Below, in pieces: positions 36,731 to 49,807 of a DNA stretch of 64,000 nucleotides. Within the stretch, counting starts at the first letter, position 1, and each line of letters starts with the position of its first letter. Origin of the DNA: Welwitschia mirabilis (Eukaryota; Gnetophyta; Gnetopsida; Welwitschiales); contig JBOZIK010000001.1 of the NCBI GenBank assembly GCA_051453625.1, positions 153,328,050-153,392,049 of the forward strand, written 5' to 3'. Under the pieces are notes generated by a model. That model worked only from the letters and a program-made list of their open reading frames with translations, was not told the DNA's origin and searched no databases. The position numbers were made by a program, and so were the translations under genes.

Positions 36731-39700
36731 AAGATCTTATACCATTGAAAAAAACACAAGAAGTAAGGCATAGTTCTTTAAAGTAAATTTCATAGACATG
36801 TAAATATCTTAATATTAGGTGAATATAATCTTATCACTCTAAAAATACCCAAGTATAAATACTAATCATAAAAACTTCATAAAACAAATACATAAGTTAA
36901 GCTAAAGATGATTAAGTGACATCATGATATTTACCAAAGGAATAAGCTAAAAGAGAATTCAAATAATGATAGGGAGGAAGTCCTTCCCATTAAGGAGAAC
37001 CTCTAAAACAATTGCTTCTATCATGTTTAAGATTGTACTAAAAGATTTTTCATATATTTTTAATCTTTGTCCATTAACTTTTTGAATCCCCTTAGTGTCT
37101 AAGTCAGAAATCTCAACATAGCCATTAAAATGTAATTTTTTTATAAGATAAGAACCTAATAATTTAGAGGTTAAATTATTGTATAAAAGAACAAGTTGAA
37201 CAAGTTGACAAGTTCAAACTTTTTGTGAAGTAATTTTCTATCATGTTTAAATTTAGCTTAGGCTTTGTGAATGAGTTGACAATGTATAGCATGAGTATGT
37301 TTTTTATCTAAGTGATTAGGTTGGGATAATTTATTTTGAAAATTATTATAAATTTATATGAGATTAAATTGATGAAAAAATGATAAGAATTATAACGTAA
37401 ATCAACTAATAAAACACAAATTTTTCCATACATAAGTTTATAAGGTAAAAAACCAAGAGAATTATGGCAAGTAGCATGATAAGATCAAAGAAAATAATTA
37501 AGATTAGAAGTCCAAGATTTATTATTAATAAAATAAGTTTTTATAGTATTTTCTTTATTTTCCTATTTACATTTTCAGCTTTACCATTGGTTTGTGGATG
37601 ATAATCCTAAGCTACTCTATGTTTAATTCTAATAAATAAAAGAAGTTTTCTAAAATGTTAATTAATAAAATGATTTATTTAATCACTAATAATAATTTTA
37701 GAAAAAACTAAAACATTGAAAAATAGAAATTCTAACAAAACTATAGATAGTTTAGGCATCATTCATAAAAGTAGGAATAGCTTCAACCCATTTGGTAACA
37801 GAATCAACGACCACTAAAATGTAGTTCTTATCATTAGAAGACAGTTTAATAGGGCCTATAAAATTAATTCTTCAATAATTAAAATATTCAAATTTAAGAA
37901 TTCTTTTAAGATAAATCTCATAAGAATGAATAAAACTATTATAATATTGATAAGCATCATACCTTCTAGCATAATCAAAAGAGTCCTAAAAAAAACTAGT
38001 CTAATAAAAACCAATTTAAAGTATTATTGTTTTCTATCCACTAAAATTGCCTATATAAATATTACCATAGTAAATATGAAGGATGTCAAATTTTTTCCAT
38101 TTAGGTAGATATTTCCTCATGATTTAATCTTTACACCTATGATAAAGATATGGCTGTATCCATTTATAATCACCTATTATATAGAGAAAATAATTTCTTT
38201 GATTATGACTCCAATGTTATGCTGTTTTCATGGTAATAAGATAATTAACTATATCAGCATACCAAGGAGAAGGATAAGTTGAAGACATGGCAAAAAGTTA
38301 TTCATCTAAAAAAGAATCATCAATCATAAGATCATCAAGAGAAGAAAAAAGATGTGACAAATGATTTGCTACATTGTTATGGTTTCCTACTTTACCAATG
38401 ATGGTAAGATAAAATTATTTCATGAGGAGGATCCATCTAATAAGTTTAGCACTAGTATTTCTTGATAGTAAGATATATAACAGTTGCATAATTAATATAA
38501 ACATTTATATAAAACCCTAAAAGATAGTATTTAAGAGCATCAAGACAAAAGATTATGACTAATATTTCTTTCCTGATAGTAGTGTAATTTGTTTAACCTT
38601 TAGATAAAGTTTTGCCATGGTAAGATATAACTTTAAAATCATTTTCATAATTTCATCTAAGAACTCCACCCACAACAATATTACTTGCATCATATATTAA
38701 CTTAAAATATTTATTCCAATCGAGTCCTCTTACAATAGGTATGGAACAGATTTTATTTTTAAGTGTTTCAAAAGTAAGCTGACAAAATTCATTCCATTCA
38801 AATTTAGCTTCTTTTCAAGTAACGAGTGAAGGGATTTACAAATTTTTGCATAATCCTACATAAAACAATGATAAAATCACAATACCGAGGAAAGATCAAA
38901 CTTGTTTTACATTTATTAGAGGAAGTAATTTTTTAATAATACTTACTTTTTTAGGATCCCTTCTAATTTTCTTATTAGAAATGTGGTAACATAAGAGAAT
39001 TTCCTTATCAACTAGAAAGAAAGTCTTCTTCCAACTCAAATGTAGGCCACTCTTAATGCATCTATCAAGGACTTTTTCTAAACTTTTTAAGATTTGTTCA
39101 AAGTTTTCACTAAAGATTGAGAAATAATTTATAAAAATTTTAATTGAATGCTCTAACATATCAAAGCAAATGTTCCAAAAGGTGAATGAAAGTTATTTTT
39201 GCTTGATCCTCGCTAGCTAAATAACCTAAAGTATTTGGTCAAGAAAAGGTAAAGGACAATGGTTTTTCTTTGTTACTTTATTAAGCTTTGTAAAATCAAT
39301 ACACATTCTCACTTTCCTCCTTTCTTAGGCACTACTAGATATGAAATAAATAATTCTAGCATCCATTAATTTAATGATTTCATTTTTTACTAGTTTAAGA
39401 GCTAGATTTAGTTTTCTTAGGGGTTTCCTAGTAGATTTTGCATTATCTTCAATCTAGATTTTATATTAAGCAATGGAAGTGTGAATGGATGTTAAATCTC
39501 TATGACTCTAAGCAAATGCATTAACCTTAGATTTTATGTTGAACAATGGAAGTAGGAATAACTATTGAATAATGGAAGTAAGATTAAAATCAATTCTTAT
39601 TGAGTAGAAATATTTTTATTTAATATCAAAGATTTATTCAGATCATTACAGAGAAAGATATATTTTAGGCCACTGGGTAAAGACTTTACATTTGAGTTTA

Positions 39701-40141
39701 AATTTTTAGTGTTTGTCATTTGTTTCTCAGAGTTGACTATCACCTCTGACCATCGTTTGGATGGAATGGGTAGATGACCTCCCTTAAATATGGAATTTTA
39801 GTTGTTTTTAAATGTGGAAGTTCTTCACAGAGTATAGTTTCAGTTTTTGCATTCTCCAGATCAAAACAATCTATTCCTAAGTGTTCATAGTTAAGCTTAT
39901 CATAATTGAAATCTTTCAAATTTTTTGCTTCAAGTGGATCATCATAAAAGGTAGGCTTATGAAGCATTAATTATTTCTCTTTAAGTGGATGATGCTGTAA
40001 AAATAAGATTAGCTTAATTTCTTCTTCTACATTCCACTCATCACCTAAATCTTTTTCAGCAACATTGAAAACTCTCATGGTCAATTTCTTATTTCCTAAG
40101 TGACACTCAATCAGTCTAGTTCTTGTATCAACAATGCAATG
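36731..40141 (-). pseudogene. Athila-like pol relic (protease tail to integrase)
   Basis: From high to low coordinate on the minus strand: the protease tail (40141-40000, HCIVDTRTRLIECHLGNKKL) and a linker (39970-39740, with FYDDPLEAKNLK). RT runs about 39400-38850, with NEIIKLMDA and, at 39135-39110, a decayed FMDDFSIF-type box (FINYFSIFSENF), then RRDPKKVSIIK. RNase H is about 38740-38320 (NYTTIRKEILVIIFCLDALK, VANHLSHL). An Athila-type bridge near 38260 reads PWYADIVNYLITMK. Integrase runs about 38100-37400, with DYHPQTNGKAENVNRKIKKIL as its clearest stretch, and the C-terminal end near 37080-37050 reads KVNGQRLKIY. Stops occur throughout and the RT active-site DD is lost. Between pol and the LTR edge (36731-37000) no clear polypurine tract is visible. 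Confidence 0.8.
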
Positions 40142-40241
40142 NNNNNNNNNNNNNNNNNNNNNNNNNNNNNNNNNNNNNNNNNNNNNNNNNNNNNNNNNNN
40201 NNNNNNNNNNNNNNNNNNNNNNNNNNNNNNNNNNNNNNNNN
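40142..40241. other. assembly gap, 100 N (unknown size)
   Basis: It joins the middle of one RT relic to the protease tail of another. The same ~1.3-kb protease-to-RT region is therefore present on both sides. Confidence 0.95.
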
Positions 40242-43200
40242 TGATAATAAAAATCACAATAACCAAGGAAAGAGTGAACTTGTTTTACATTTATTGACGG
40301 AATTAGATTTTTAATGATACTTACTTTTTTAGGATCCATTCTAATTCCTTTATTAGAAATGTGGTGACCTAATACAATTTCATTATTAACTAAAAAATAA
40401 CTCTTCTCCCAACTAAAATGTATGCCACTTTTAATGCATCTATTAAGAACTTTCTCTAACCTCTCTAAGATTTATTTAAAGTTTTCACCATAGATTGAAA
40501 GGTCATCCATAAAAACTTCAATTGAATCCTCTAACATATCAAAAAAGATACCCATCATTACACATTAAAAGGTACTAAGAGAATTACAAACTTCAAAAGA
40601 CATTTTCTTAAAGGTAAAAGTTCAAAAAGGTGAAGTAAAAGTTATTTTAACTTAATCCTTACTAGCTATATAAGCCTGATTGTAACCACTGTATCAATCA
40701 AGAAAGTAATACAGGTATGTCCTTGGATTCTATTAAGTATTTGGCTAATAAAAGATAAAGGACATTGTCCTTTCTTCATTACTTCATTTAGCTTTCTAAA
40801 ATTAACACACATTTTTCACTTCCTTCATTTTTTAGGCACTACCGCTAAAGAGATAATCAACTCACTATCAGATATGGCATAAATAATTTTAACATTTATT
40901 AATTTAATAATTTCATCTTTTACAAAGGGATAGGTTTAGTCTATGTTGGGGTTGCCTAATAGGTTTTACATTATCCTTAAGATAGATTTTATCTTGAATA
41001 ATGGAAGTAAGAATGGCTATTAAATCTTTGTGAGTTCAAGCAAACACATTAACCTTAGTATTCAAAAGCAAGATTAAAATTAATTCTTATTGAGGGGGAA
41101 GATTCTCATTTATTATCAATAGTTTGTTCTATTCATCACACAGAAAGATATATTTCAGTCCACTAGGTAAAGGTTTTATATTTAATTTTAAATTTTTAGT
41201 TTCTATCAATTTTTTATCAAAGTTGACTGTTATCTTAGACTATCATCTAGATAACTAAGGTGAATGACCTCCTTCAAAACATGAAATCTTAGTTATTTTT
41301 AAATGTTGGACATCTTTATAGATTGTGTTTTAGTTTGTTTAGTTTACTTATCAAAATAGTCAGTTCCTAAATGCTTATAGTTGAATTAATCATCATTGAA
41401 AGCCTTCAAGTTTTCTTGTAGGTTCATGAAGCATTAATGATCTCTCTTTAAGTGGACGATGCTATAAAAATAGTGTTGGCTTAATTTCACCTTCAACATT
41501 GAACTCATCACCTAGGTCTTCTTTAGTAGCATCAAAAAATGTAATGGTAAACTTTTTATGTTCTAAGTGATATTCCATCATTCCAGTTCTAGTATCATAA
41601 TACAATGGGTTATTATTGAAAAATTATCTACCTAGAAGTGATGAATAACCTCCATTATGATCAAATTTAATCATAACCACATCTATTGAATAGAATGATT
41701 ATTTAGTTTGTATCACCAAATCTTTTATTATTCCTAAAGATTTCTTTACTAATGTATTTGCTAANNNNNNNNNNNNNNNNNNNNNNNNNNNNNNNNNNNN
41801 NNNNNNNNNNNNNNNNNNNNNNNNNNNNNNNNNNNNNNNNNNNNNNNNNNNNNNNNNNNNNNNNNNNNNNNNNNNNNNNNNNNNNNNNNNNNNNNNNNNN
41901 NNNNNNNNNNNNNNNNNNNNNNNNNNNNNNNNNNNNNNNNNNNNNNNNNNNNNNNNNNNNNNNNNNNNNNNNNNNNNNNNNNNNNNNNNNNNNNNNNNNN
42001 NNNNNNNNNNNNNNNNNNNNNNNNNNNNNNNNNNNNNNNNNNNNNNNNNNNNNNNNNNNNNNNNNNNNNNNNNNNNNNNNNNNNNNNNNNNNNNNNNNNN
42101 NNNNNNNNNNNNNNNNNNNNNNNNNNNNNNNNNNNNNNNNNNNNNNNNNNNNNNNNNNNNNNNNNNNNNNNNNNNNNNNNNNNNNNNNNNNNNNNNNNNN
42201 NNNNNNNNNNNNNNNNNNNNNNNACATGTAGGCTGAAATATACTTTCTAAACTAAGTCATTGACAAATGTGTAAAGGTATAATGTTAACACTCATTCCTA
42301 CATCTAGATCCTTAAATTTTAGACATATTTACAAAACTAAGTTGATTATAGATTGTGTTAGAAAGATTTTACTAGGTATGGTTCATTTTTATTTTCTCCT
42401 AGCTAGGTATTTTCACAACTTAGAATATTTAGGATTTTCTTGAAAAAGTTTTCAAAATGGTAAATTTATGCTTACATCTTTTATTAAGTTTTTAAGATAC
42501 ACATAAAAGGTAGGATTAGTATTTAATCCATCAAGCTAAGAGTAGTAGGTTTATTTTATTTATTTTAGAATAATTTTTTTATTAAGCATATTACTTAAAG
42601 AAGAAGGAAAAGTATGATTTATTAAAATTTCAATATTCTCTTCTTCTTTATCATCTTATCATTTTAGAAAGTTGAAGCCTCATGGGTAGGAGGTGTTGTA
42701 TCATTTTCACTTCTTATTACAACCTTACAATCCTTTCTTAGTTTATTAGGGTTTGGTAAATCTTGTGTTATAAGTAATCTTTATGATCTTTAATTTGCAA
42801 ACATAGTTTATTAAAAAACATTAACAAGTTTTCAATGTTTGAGTTTATCTTCTCTTGAGATTTTCTTAATTTATCAATGAAATTTATAAGTGAATCATTT
42901 TTGTTTTGAGAATTTGATGTGATTGCTTGATAATTTGAGTTACTTGGTTGCAAGTTTGAGTTATTAATTTGAAACTCAGTATTCTCAAATCTATTTCTAA
43001 ATGGTTAAAACTTTGGATTATTTGCTTGAAAGTTCTTGAATTTGTTCTCAAAACATTGAAAATTAGGTTATCTATTCATCCTAAGTAGAATTTGGTTTTG
43101 ATTTTGATTCTAGTTTTGGATTATAAAGTTTGAAGCTTTTGGTTAAATTTACATACCTCTTCATAAATCTTTTCTTTATAAGTTGGCAATAAAAAACATT

Positions 43201-44300
43201 CTTTTATTACATTATAGTTGTCTTCACAAAAATTACAAGTTGGAACCACACTCTTTTCAGTTGTACTTTTGTAATTTATAATCATTTAAGTGTACTTATT
43301 TAATGTTGTGTAAAACTCTTAATGACATTTATCAGTTCTTTTTCTATTTACATTTCCTTGTTTTCTGGTTTCACTTCTTTAAGATCTTTTATAATTTGGC
43401 CTATAATATGATTTCGTTTGGGTGTTGGTTTAGGCCATTTTGACTTACTTCTACTAGTTCTTTTAATAATATCTATGCATTTTTTAATGTGAGATTCATT
43501 AAGTTTCATCCACATGAAAAATCTACAAATTTTTTGATTTGGCTATTAAGTCCATTGAGAAATAGTCTACTAATTCTTCTTAAGTAAATGCATCTATAGA
43601 ATTGTAATGTATTGTAATGAAAAATCATTCATAAGTGGAGCCATAATATTTATTGAGGAGTTATTCAAAATTTGTTACCTCTTTCTTTCTTTTTTTTTTA
43701 ATTGTTATTTCACTTATAAATTTTTTTATAAATGCTTTATAAACTTGGTTTTATGTTTATAAGCTTTTATGTAGAATAGTTCTTAACAAGAATTTTGCTT
43801 TTTGTTTTAATGTGATGGGACAGATAACCATATAAGTATGATCACTAATTCATTTTTTACCATTTATAGAAGTAAGCACTAGTTGTTAGATGTCAGTTAT
43901 ATGTTGGAGGGGTTCTTAATCATTTTCTCTATTAAAAATAGGATAAGAATGTAAATTTCTTAACTTGAAATCATTATTAGAAGGTAGTTCAAAAGGATTA
44001 TGCATTTTATACTTCTTATTTACAATTAGTTCTATAAGAGTAACATTAACATTTGATTTATAAGGGTAATAGAAATTTCAATCACAATAGGGAAACTAGG
44101 TAAAATCTCTATTTTTGCATAGAATTTGATATTATAATAAAATGATTTTCTTTTGAACTTTCTTTTGGAAAATTTTCTTTGGGAAAATCAGATTCAGAAG
44201 TAATAAATATGTAAAAATATTCTTGCTCAATTCTTAAAATATTTTTTGTACTTGGGATGTACATACTTGGGCTAAGTTTATAGTCATTAAACCTTCTCAA
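40242..44300 (-). pseudogene. Athila-like gag-protease-RT relic
   Basis: The minus strand starts with gag. An N-terminal open stretch lies at 44300-44109 (LSPSMYIPSTKNILRIEQE). A degraded zinc-knuckle-like region near 43250-43200 reads CNFCEDNYNVIKECF. A Gln/Asn-rich tail at 42953-42768 carries NKNDSLINFIDKLRKSQEKI. After a 459-N gap comes protease near 41760-41500, with VKKSLGIIKDLVI, then GGYSSLLGR (the usual LILGRPF box), then MMEYHLEHKKFTI. RT N-terminal and core pieces follow, ending at 40242 with DPKKVSIIKNLIPSINVKQV and SFLGYCDFYY. Identity to the neighbouring relic looks like roughly 85% by eye, too low for allelic duplicates. Frameshifts and stops make it non-functional. Gag would form the particle and the CCHC knuckle would bind the element's RNA. 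Confidence 0.75.
41765..42223. other. assembly gap, 459 N
   Basis: It lies between gag and protease of the Athila-like relic. The third copy has a similar gap (57039-57614) at the equivalent place. Confidence 0.95.
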
Positions 44301-44785
44301 ATGTTTTCTTTAATGAACAGTTGCTCTCTTTGATATTTCGTCTTTTTATCCAAGATTACTATGTCCTAGCATGCTTAGTTTTATTTTGTAATGTCTTCTC
44401 TGTGATCATCTAGATGATGTACCTGGATGACAGAAGACACCAAAAAAACTTGAAAACAAAAAATATAGAAAAACAAAATCACAAAATAACATAGGAAAAA
44501 ACTGATAGTCATCCTCTGCATCATCTAGATAACAAAAGGAATAATACGAAAATCCTAGTACTTAAGAAAATTAAAAACCCTAAGTTTCATAGGCCACCAT
44601 CACTACACATCATCTAGATGATAGTAGTGATGATAAGATGTTATTTTTGAAACATAAAATAAAAAGTGTGAAAAGAAAAACCTATGTTTCTACTATAAGA
44701 ATACAATAGTATTGTAAATCAATACCTAAATCAAAATCCAAATTACTTATTTGAGCAATGATAATCCTCAAATTCCAAGTAGCAT
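44301..44785 (-). other. leader of the Athila-like element
   Basis: Untranslated leader between primer site and gag. It contains two exact copies of the palindrome CATCTAGATGAT (44407-44418 and 44611-44622) and related imperfect copies. The same leader is recognisable in the third copy at about 59450-59940. Confidence 0.55.
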
Positions 44786-44803
44786 TTCTCAGCAATGACA
44801 CCA
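44786..44803 (-). other. primer-binding site (tRNA-Asp type), decayed
   Basis: The minus strand reads TGGTGTCATTGCTGAGAA. The site known from Athila/Tat elements is TGGCGCCGTTGCCGGGGA. All differences except the last base changes are C-to-T or G-to-A. It lies three bases inside the LTR end CTGCAACA. Confidence 0.7.
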
Positions 44804-46523
44804 AGATGTTGCAGTGCGTATTTATATAAATTTTATGTCCTCAAATAAATCCTAAAAATCATCAATATATATATATATATTACATAATACTATACACTAA
44901 TATAGATGGAAGTGATCTAAATGTCGTAATTCTATCAAAGCATAGATAAGAAAAAGGGAATTGATTTCAAAATAAAATACATATGTAATCTTGAAGTAAA
45001 ATAATACCAATGCAAATAAATACACTATGAACATGAGATGCAAGTTATATTCTAAATGCAACATCAATTCAATTACCAAATCAACCTATCATAAAGATCT
45101 GTCCTATATAATCGAGATTAATCAGGAAAAGCTATTACTAGACCAAGACCAAGCTAAGCTATTAGGTGTGTTAAAAAAAATATGAAGATAATGCAAAGTT
45201 AATCTAGAAAATGAAATTAAATACACTTAAACTAATAAATTTAACCGTAATAAAGGTTGCTTTTATGATCTATATCATAGATGAAGCTATCACAGAATCA
45301 TAAGCAATATAAACCATAAGGGAGATGTACATAATAATTGATATTAAAAAAAAAAAAACAGAGTTTGATTAAGTCAAATCAACATCCATGTTACAAATCA
45401 AAAGCACCTCAATAAAGGATACATAATTTAATACTAAAGAGATGTCTCTCTACAATAATAAGGCATGAACCTCTTGACTTTTAATCTTTTATCATGAGAA
45501 TTTCTAGTGTTAAAGAGGATAAAATTAGAGTTAAGGGCAAAGGAGATATTTAATTACAATAATAAACTCTAAAAATAAAAAATACTAATAGACATGGTGA
45601 AACCCTAATAGCTGCATAATAAGGTGCAAGATACATGATGAGAGTTTGGTGTTGTGAAGTATTATTTTTAGGTGTTTTCATACTTATTATTTGAATGTCA
45701 TAGGAGATAATGCCACATCATATAGATTCTGCATGAATTACTAAATTAGTCTAGTAAGCATCCTCATCAACATAAGTACTTTTATTATCCATATAGTCAT
45801 TTGGATAATGAAGTGGATGATAGGCTTCATAAAGATGTTACTTGTATTGGATTAGCCTCTTTGATTGTAGGATTGCTAATTCAAATTAGAAGTATTGTGT
45901 TTTCTTTAAATGCTATCAAATGTAATGAATATTACATGTTCAATGATATTTGTCTTAGCTCTTCATTATCTTTAAAACCTAGCATAAACCTTTCTAATGT
46001 TCTACAACACTACTCCAAATACCCTATTGAATATATATATAATGTGATAGTGTAACATAGCCCCCCACTTAGCCTTGTTAGTCTATAACAAAATCAGGTA
46101 AACAATCATGATTGTGAGCCAAATTAATTAATAATAAATTAACTAGGAAATTGTGAAATAGACTGAGAAATAATCTCAATAATCTCAGGATGCAGAATAA
46201 AAATTTTAGAAATAGATAACTGAACATTTCACCTATGCAGTGTAAGTGGCTATACTATCATCCTAGTAGTCATCTAGATGATCTAGGGGATGATAGGCTC
46301 AAAAATTATTCTTAAAAAAGAAAGGCCTATAAAATTTTTTCAGAAAGATAAACATTAAAATATATCAATATTAATAGCCCCCTACTTAAATGTACAATAG
46401 ATATTGAAAAATAGTCATGTATAATGTAGAAAAAGTTCTCACCATAAAGTGTTAAAAATGGTATGTAATGATATGCATAATATTTCAGCATTAAAAACAT
46501 ACACCATGATGATAATCAATAAA

Positions 46524-46525
<2 letters not shown>

Positions 46526-46573
<48 letters not shown>
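46526..46573 (+). repeat. (TA)n microsatellite
   Basis: About 48 bp of TA inside the 5' LTR. At the equivalent place in the 3' LTR (33439-33460) there is only a short ATATATCTATATAT, so it expanded in one copy. Confidence 0.97.
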
Positions 46574-46577
<4 letters not shown>

Positions 46578-46649
46578 CACGAGGGGAAGATACATAGAAC
46601 AACATAGTAAATCACTTCTCTTCTCATGTCATAATAAACTCTTGATGCA

Positions 46650-47860
46650 AAATCGACTTAGTTACAAGTGGAGAAGAAGGAGAGTGATTAGGATCTAGAG
46701 AGAAATAATGGTCTAGTGATGTTATAACAAAGCATGCTATCTCATCTCCTTATACTCTAACTACCTCTAGGAGGCCAACTTTCAGAACATGCTCAATATG
46801 TAATATGTACTAATGCATATCAACTATTTAATATTTGATGTACTATACTCTTCTCTTAACCAAGGAGATCCTTTACTCAAGCGTGATGATGCCTCGGTCT
46901 AATGTCTCACTAATACTCTTTGTTATCTCTACTAGTAGAGCCTAAATCTACTCAATAGTAATGCCGATCGCAGGTCTCTATACCTGAGGTCTCTCTATCT
47001 CATTTGTATTTAAATTCTCATGTCTTTTAGGTAATGAGATAAAGTCTGAATAAATATGAGTCTCTGCTTACCCATAGGCTCAGGTATACTAAAAAGTCTA
47101 AACATGACTCAAAGGAGGCAAGGATATCCCAAAGTCTATAACTATCATGCCTTGATCATACTCTTAAGTCTTCTTCAAATAAAGTTTGGTAGATCCATCT
47201 GCTCTCCTTGTCTGAATATTACTAGCATCTAAAGGTGCATGAACATAGAATAACTATTATAAAATAAAGGGATAATGTTATGAATCAACTCTCTATGGAG
47301 GATCCAATAGGCAACAACAACTGTATCACTAAAATTCCTTGTCTATCAGTAGTCAAGTTTGTTGGTATACCTAGTGCTGCATCATAAGCATGTTGCTTTT
47401 TTGTATTACTAATTGAATGGATATACTGACGATGCCACCTAAATTAGTAACAATAGTAATGTGGTTTAAGAGAATCACTATTTCATGGTTACGAATGGTA
47501 GCTACGATCATATCAACAAGTCAATCATGGACATTTAAAATGCCTTTCTATATGTATAACATCATAAAACTCTCCAATCTTTCAGACATTAATATGTCCT
47601 TTGTGTATCTATAATCTATTAGAGTTGTAGATCCCTTACCCTCTAATTCATCTTTAGCTTTAGTTAACTCATGCAGTTCCTAAAATGTCTCTCCACTCGA
47701 ATAGATGCTATCTGAATCGAGAGAGACTGAGCCTTGTAAGGTGGAGGGTGGGCTAGCTCTACCTGCTCAACCTTTGGTCATGCTAGTAAGCCTACTTCTT
47801 CCTCTACTATCTTAGCCCTTGTCTTAGCCTATGCATGGCCTAATTAGTCATAAGCATAAA
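46650..47860 (-). pseudogene. decayed ORF inside the giant 5' LTR
   Basis: This is the equivalent of 33540-34760. Minus-strand peptides include LIDYRYTKDILMSERLESFM, EFYDVIHIERHFK (about 47530-47575), VDMIVATIRNHEIVILLNHI (about 47450-47510) and HAYDAALGIP (about 47355-47390), spread over several frames. The conserved FYD-x-x-HIERHF and VD-I-ATI-EI-LNHIT cores in both LTRs suggest it once coded for protein. Function unknown. Confidence 0.4.
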
Positions 47861-49807
47861 ATGCATCATATGAGATCGACTGGAGATAGCTTAAAATGTG
47901 TCATGTGGAAGCTCAAAATGATCTCATAAATTGGTTTTTAATGTGTAAAAATCATAAAAGTATGTTCTTCCTCTCCTCAAAAGTACCAAAACCTTTATCA
48001 TATGAAGAAAAATGCAAAATGCAAGAAAACGTCAAAATGTGTAAAATTAGTGGGCCCCACATAAGGTAAAAAATGAAAGTACTCAAATAAAAAATTTAAT
48101 TTGGTAGAATCATAGAAATCATTATAATAATCAATTTTCCATAGATGGCCACTACATTTCGACGTACAAGTTTCAGGAAAATAAGGTTTAAAGTTAAAAA
48201 CCTAATTTTACCTCATAAAATGCATAATTCGAGATATCTCATAAAATATGTGGTGGAAATCATATTTGTAAGTACCAAATCAAAAAAATCTAAAAACCTA
48301 AATGATATACATGAAAACTTTACGTTGAAAGGCCAAAAAACAAGAGAAAAAAATTTAAAATAATGAGGAAGAGGAAAACATACCTCATTTTGAAAACTTA
48401 ATTCAAAATTTATAATCCAGAGCACTAATCTGATAGGGAAAAGTTATACAAAATTAGTATGACTAGAGTAATTATTGTCTCTTAGATAAACAAATGAAAA
48501 TAATAGATAATGAAAGAAAAATAATGGAAAAGAAATGTTGCCATGGTTTTACCACACTATCATCTAGTCATGTTATCTAGACGATAGCCTTAGGACAACT
48601 ATCAGAAAAATCTTAGCTATTATCCTCCATCTCATTTAGATGACCTAGTGAATAATAGAAATTTGAAAAGTTTTAGAAAAAAAAAGATGTTAGCTAAACA
48701 ATTTAGAATTAGATATTAATATGAAGGTATTAGATTTTATTAGAAAATGTGAAAAATAGGGAATGGTAAATAATCATGACAATTGAGGATAATGAGAAAA
48801 ACACAAAGGAATCAAAAGGTAGAATTATGAAAATACACTAAATAGAATGAAGCTAATAAAGAAAACTAAACAAATATGCTCAAACTAAAAAGTGATCATG
48901 AAAATATGTAGAACTCTAAAATACTCAAAGGAATCTCATAAAAAATTGTAAAGAAATCATCTAAGAGTAGGAGAAAATTATCTAATTAAAATACTAAAAG
49001 AAATTCAACTTTTTATTGATAAAACAAGATGAGTAAAAATAAAAATAACAATAATGAAACTACTAAATGACAAGGTCTTATAAATGATAATGAAAAAGTA
49101 ATGAAATGACTTTGAAATAACAAACTAAAGAACTAAAGAAAGACATAATAAAAAATTGAACATAACCCTAAATTCTAGCCTATAAAACTACATCGAAAGA
49201 CATTATAAAGCCATTTAAGTAAATATGCATGAAAAGACATATCAACTTCATAAAGTCTCAATTAAAAAAGGTAGTGATTATGATGACACCATAGATCAAG
49301 TGCTCAAAGTAATAAATAATAAGATCAAAAGCTACTTAGAAATAAACTCACTTATTCACATCCCAAAACACACATAAACCCTCAAAAGTAAAATGATCAT
49401 GTGGGAATACTAAGGGTCTAGAAAACAGGCAATGCCTTTGATGATACCAAGAACATCACTAATTCCATAGCATCAAAGTTTTATGACTACATTCCATGAT
49501 GAGGAGAGTGTAGCCACAGTAAAAAAAGTAAGGACCTATGAAGCATGCCCAATGACCCCCTAGGGGATTTTCCCTATCTATCAATACTACCCAAGGTTCT
49601 TTTAAGAAAAATTTACCTTAGTATAGTAGGACATCATGGTAATCATATATTTAGCATAGATACAATAGATCATGAACATTATTCTTTCTCTCTCTCTTTT
49701 ATTTTCTTTTATTTTTTTAACACAAATAATTCCCACATGATCACACACTCAAAAAGATGAAGGTAAAGAAGTGAAATAAAAGACAGAAAAGAACATACCT
49801 AAACAAC

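Larger units (their letters stand above)
31699..49807 (-). mobile_element. giant-LTR Athila/Tat-like Ty3/gypsy element
   Basis: Two direct repeats of nearly equal length (31699-36730, 5.03 kb; 44807-49807, 5.00 kb) flank gag and pol relics read on the minus strand. A tRNA-Asp-type primer site (44786-44803) lies three bases inside the right repeat, making that repeat the 5' LTR. The total is about 18 kb. It inserted into the LTR at 30059-31698; GATGT at 31694-31698 may be half of a target-site duplication, but the other half is not visible. The interior contains a duplicated protease-to-RT segment around a 100-N gap, so either two related copies were joined in assembly or the interior is rearranged. 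The LTRs are clearly diverged, so the insertion is old. Confidence 0.7.
44807..49807 (-). repeat. 5' LTR (about 5 kb) of the Athila-like element
   Basis: This is the partner of 31699-36730, in the same orientation. Length differs by only about 30 bp, part of it microsatellite. Its outer edge coincides with the start of a CACTA-type sequence, so a few bases of boundary are ambiguous. Small open frames within it are not credible genes apart from the ORF relic listed separately. Confidence 0.8.
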
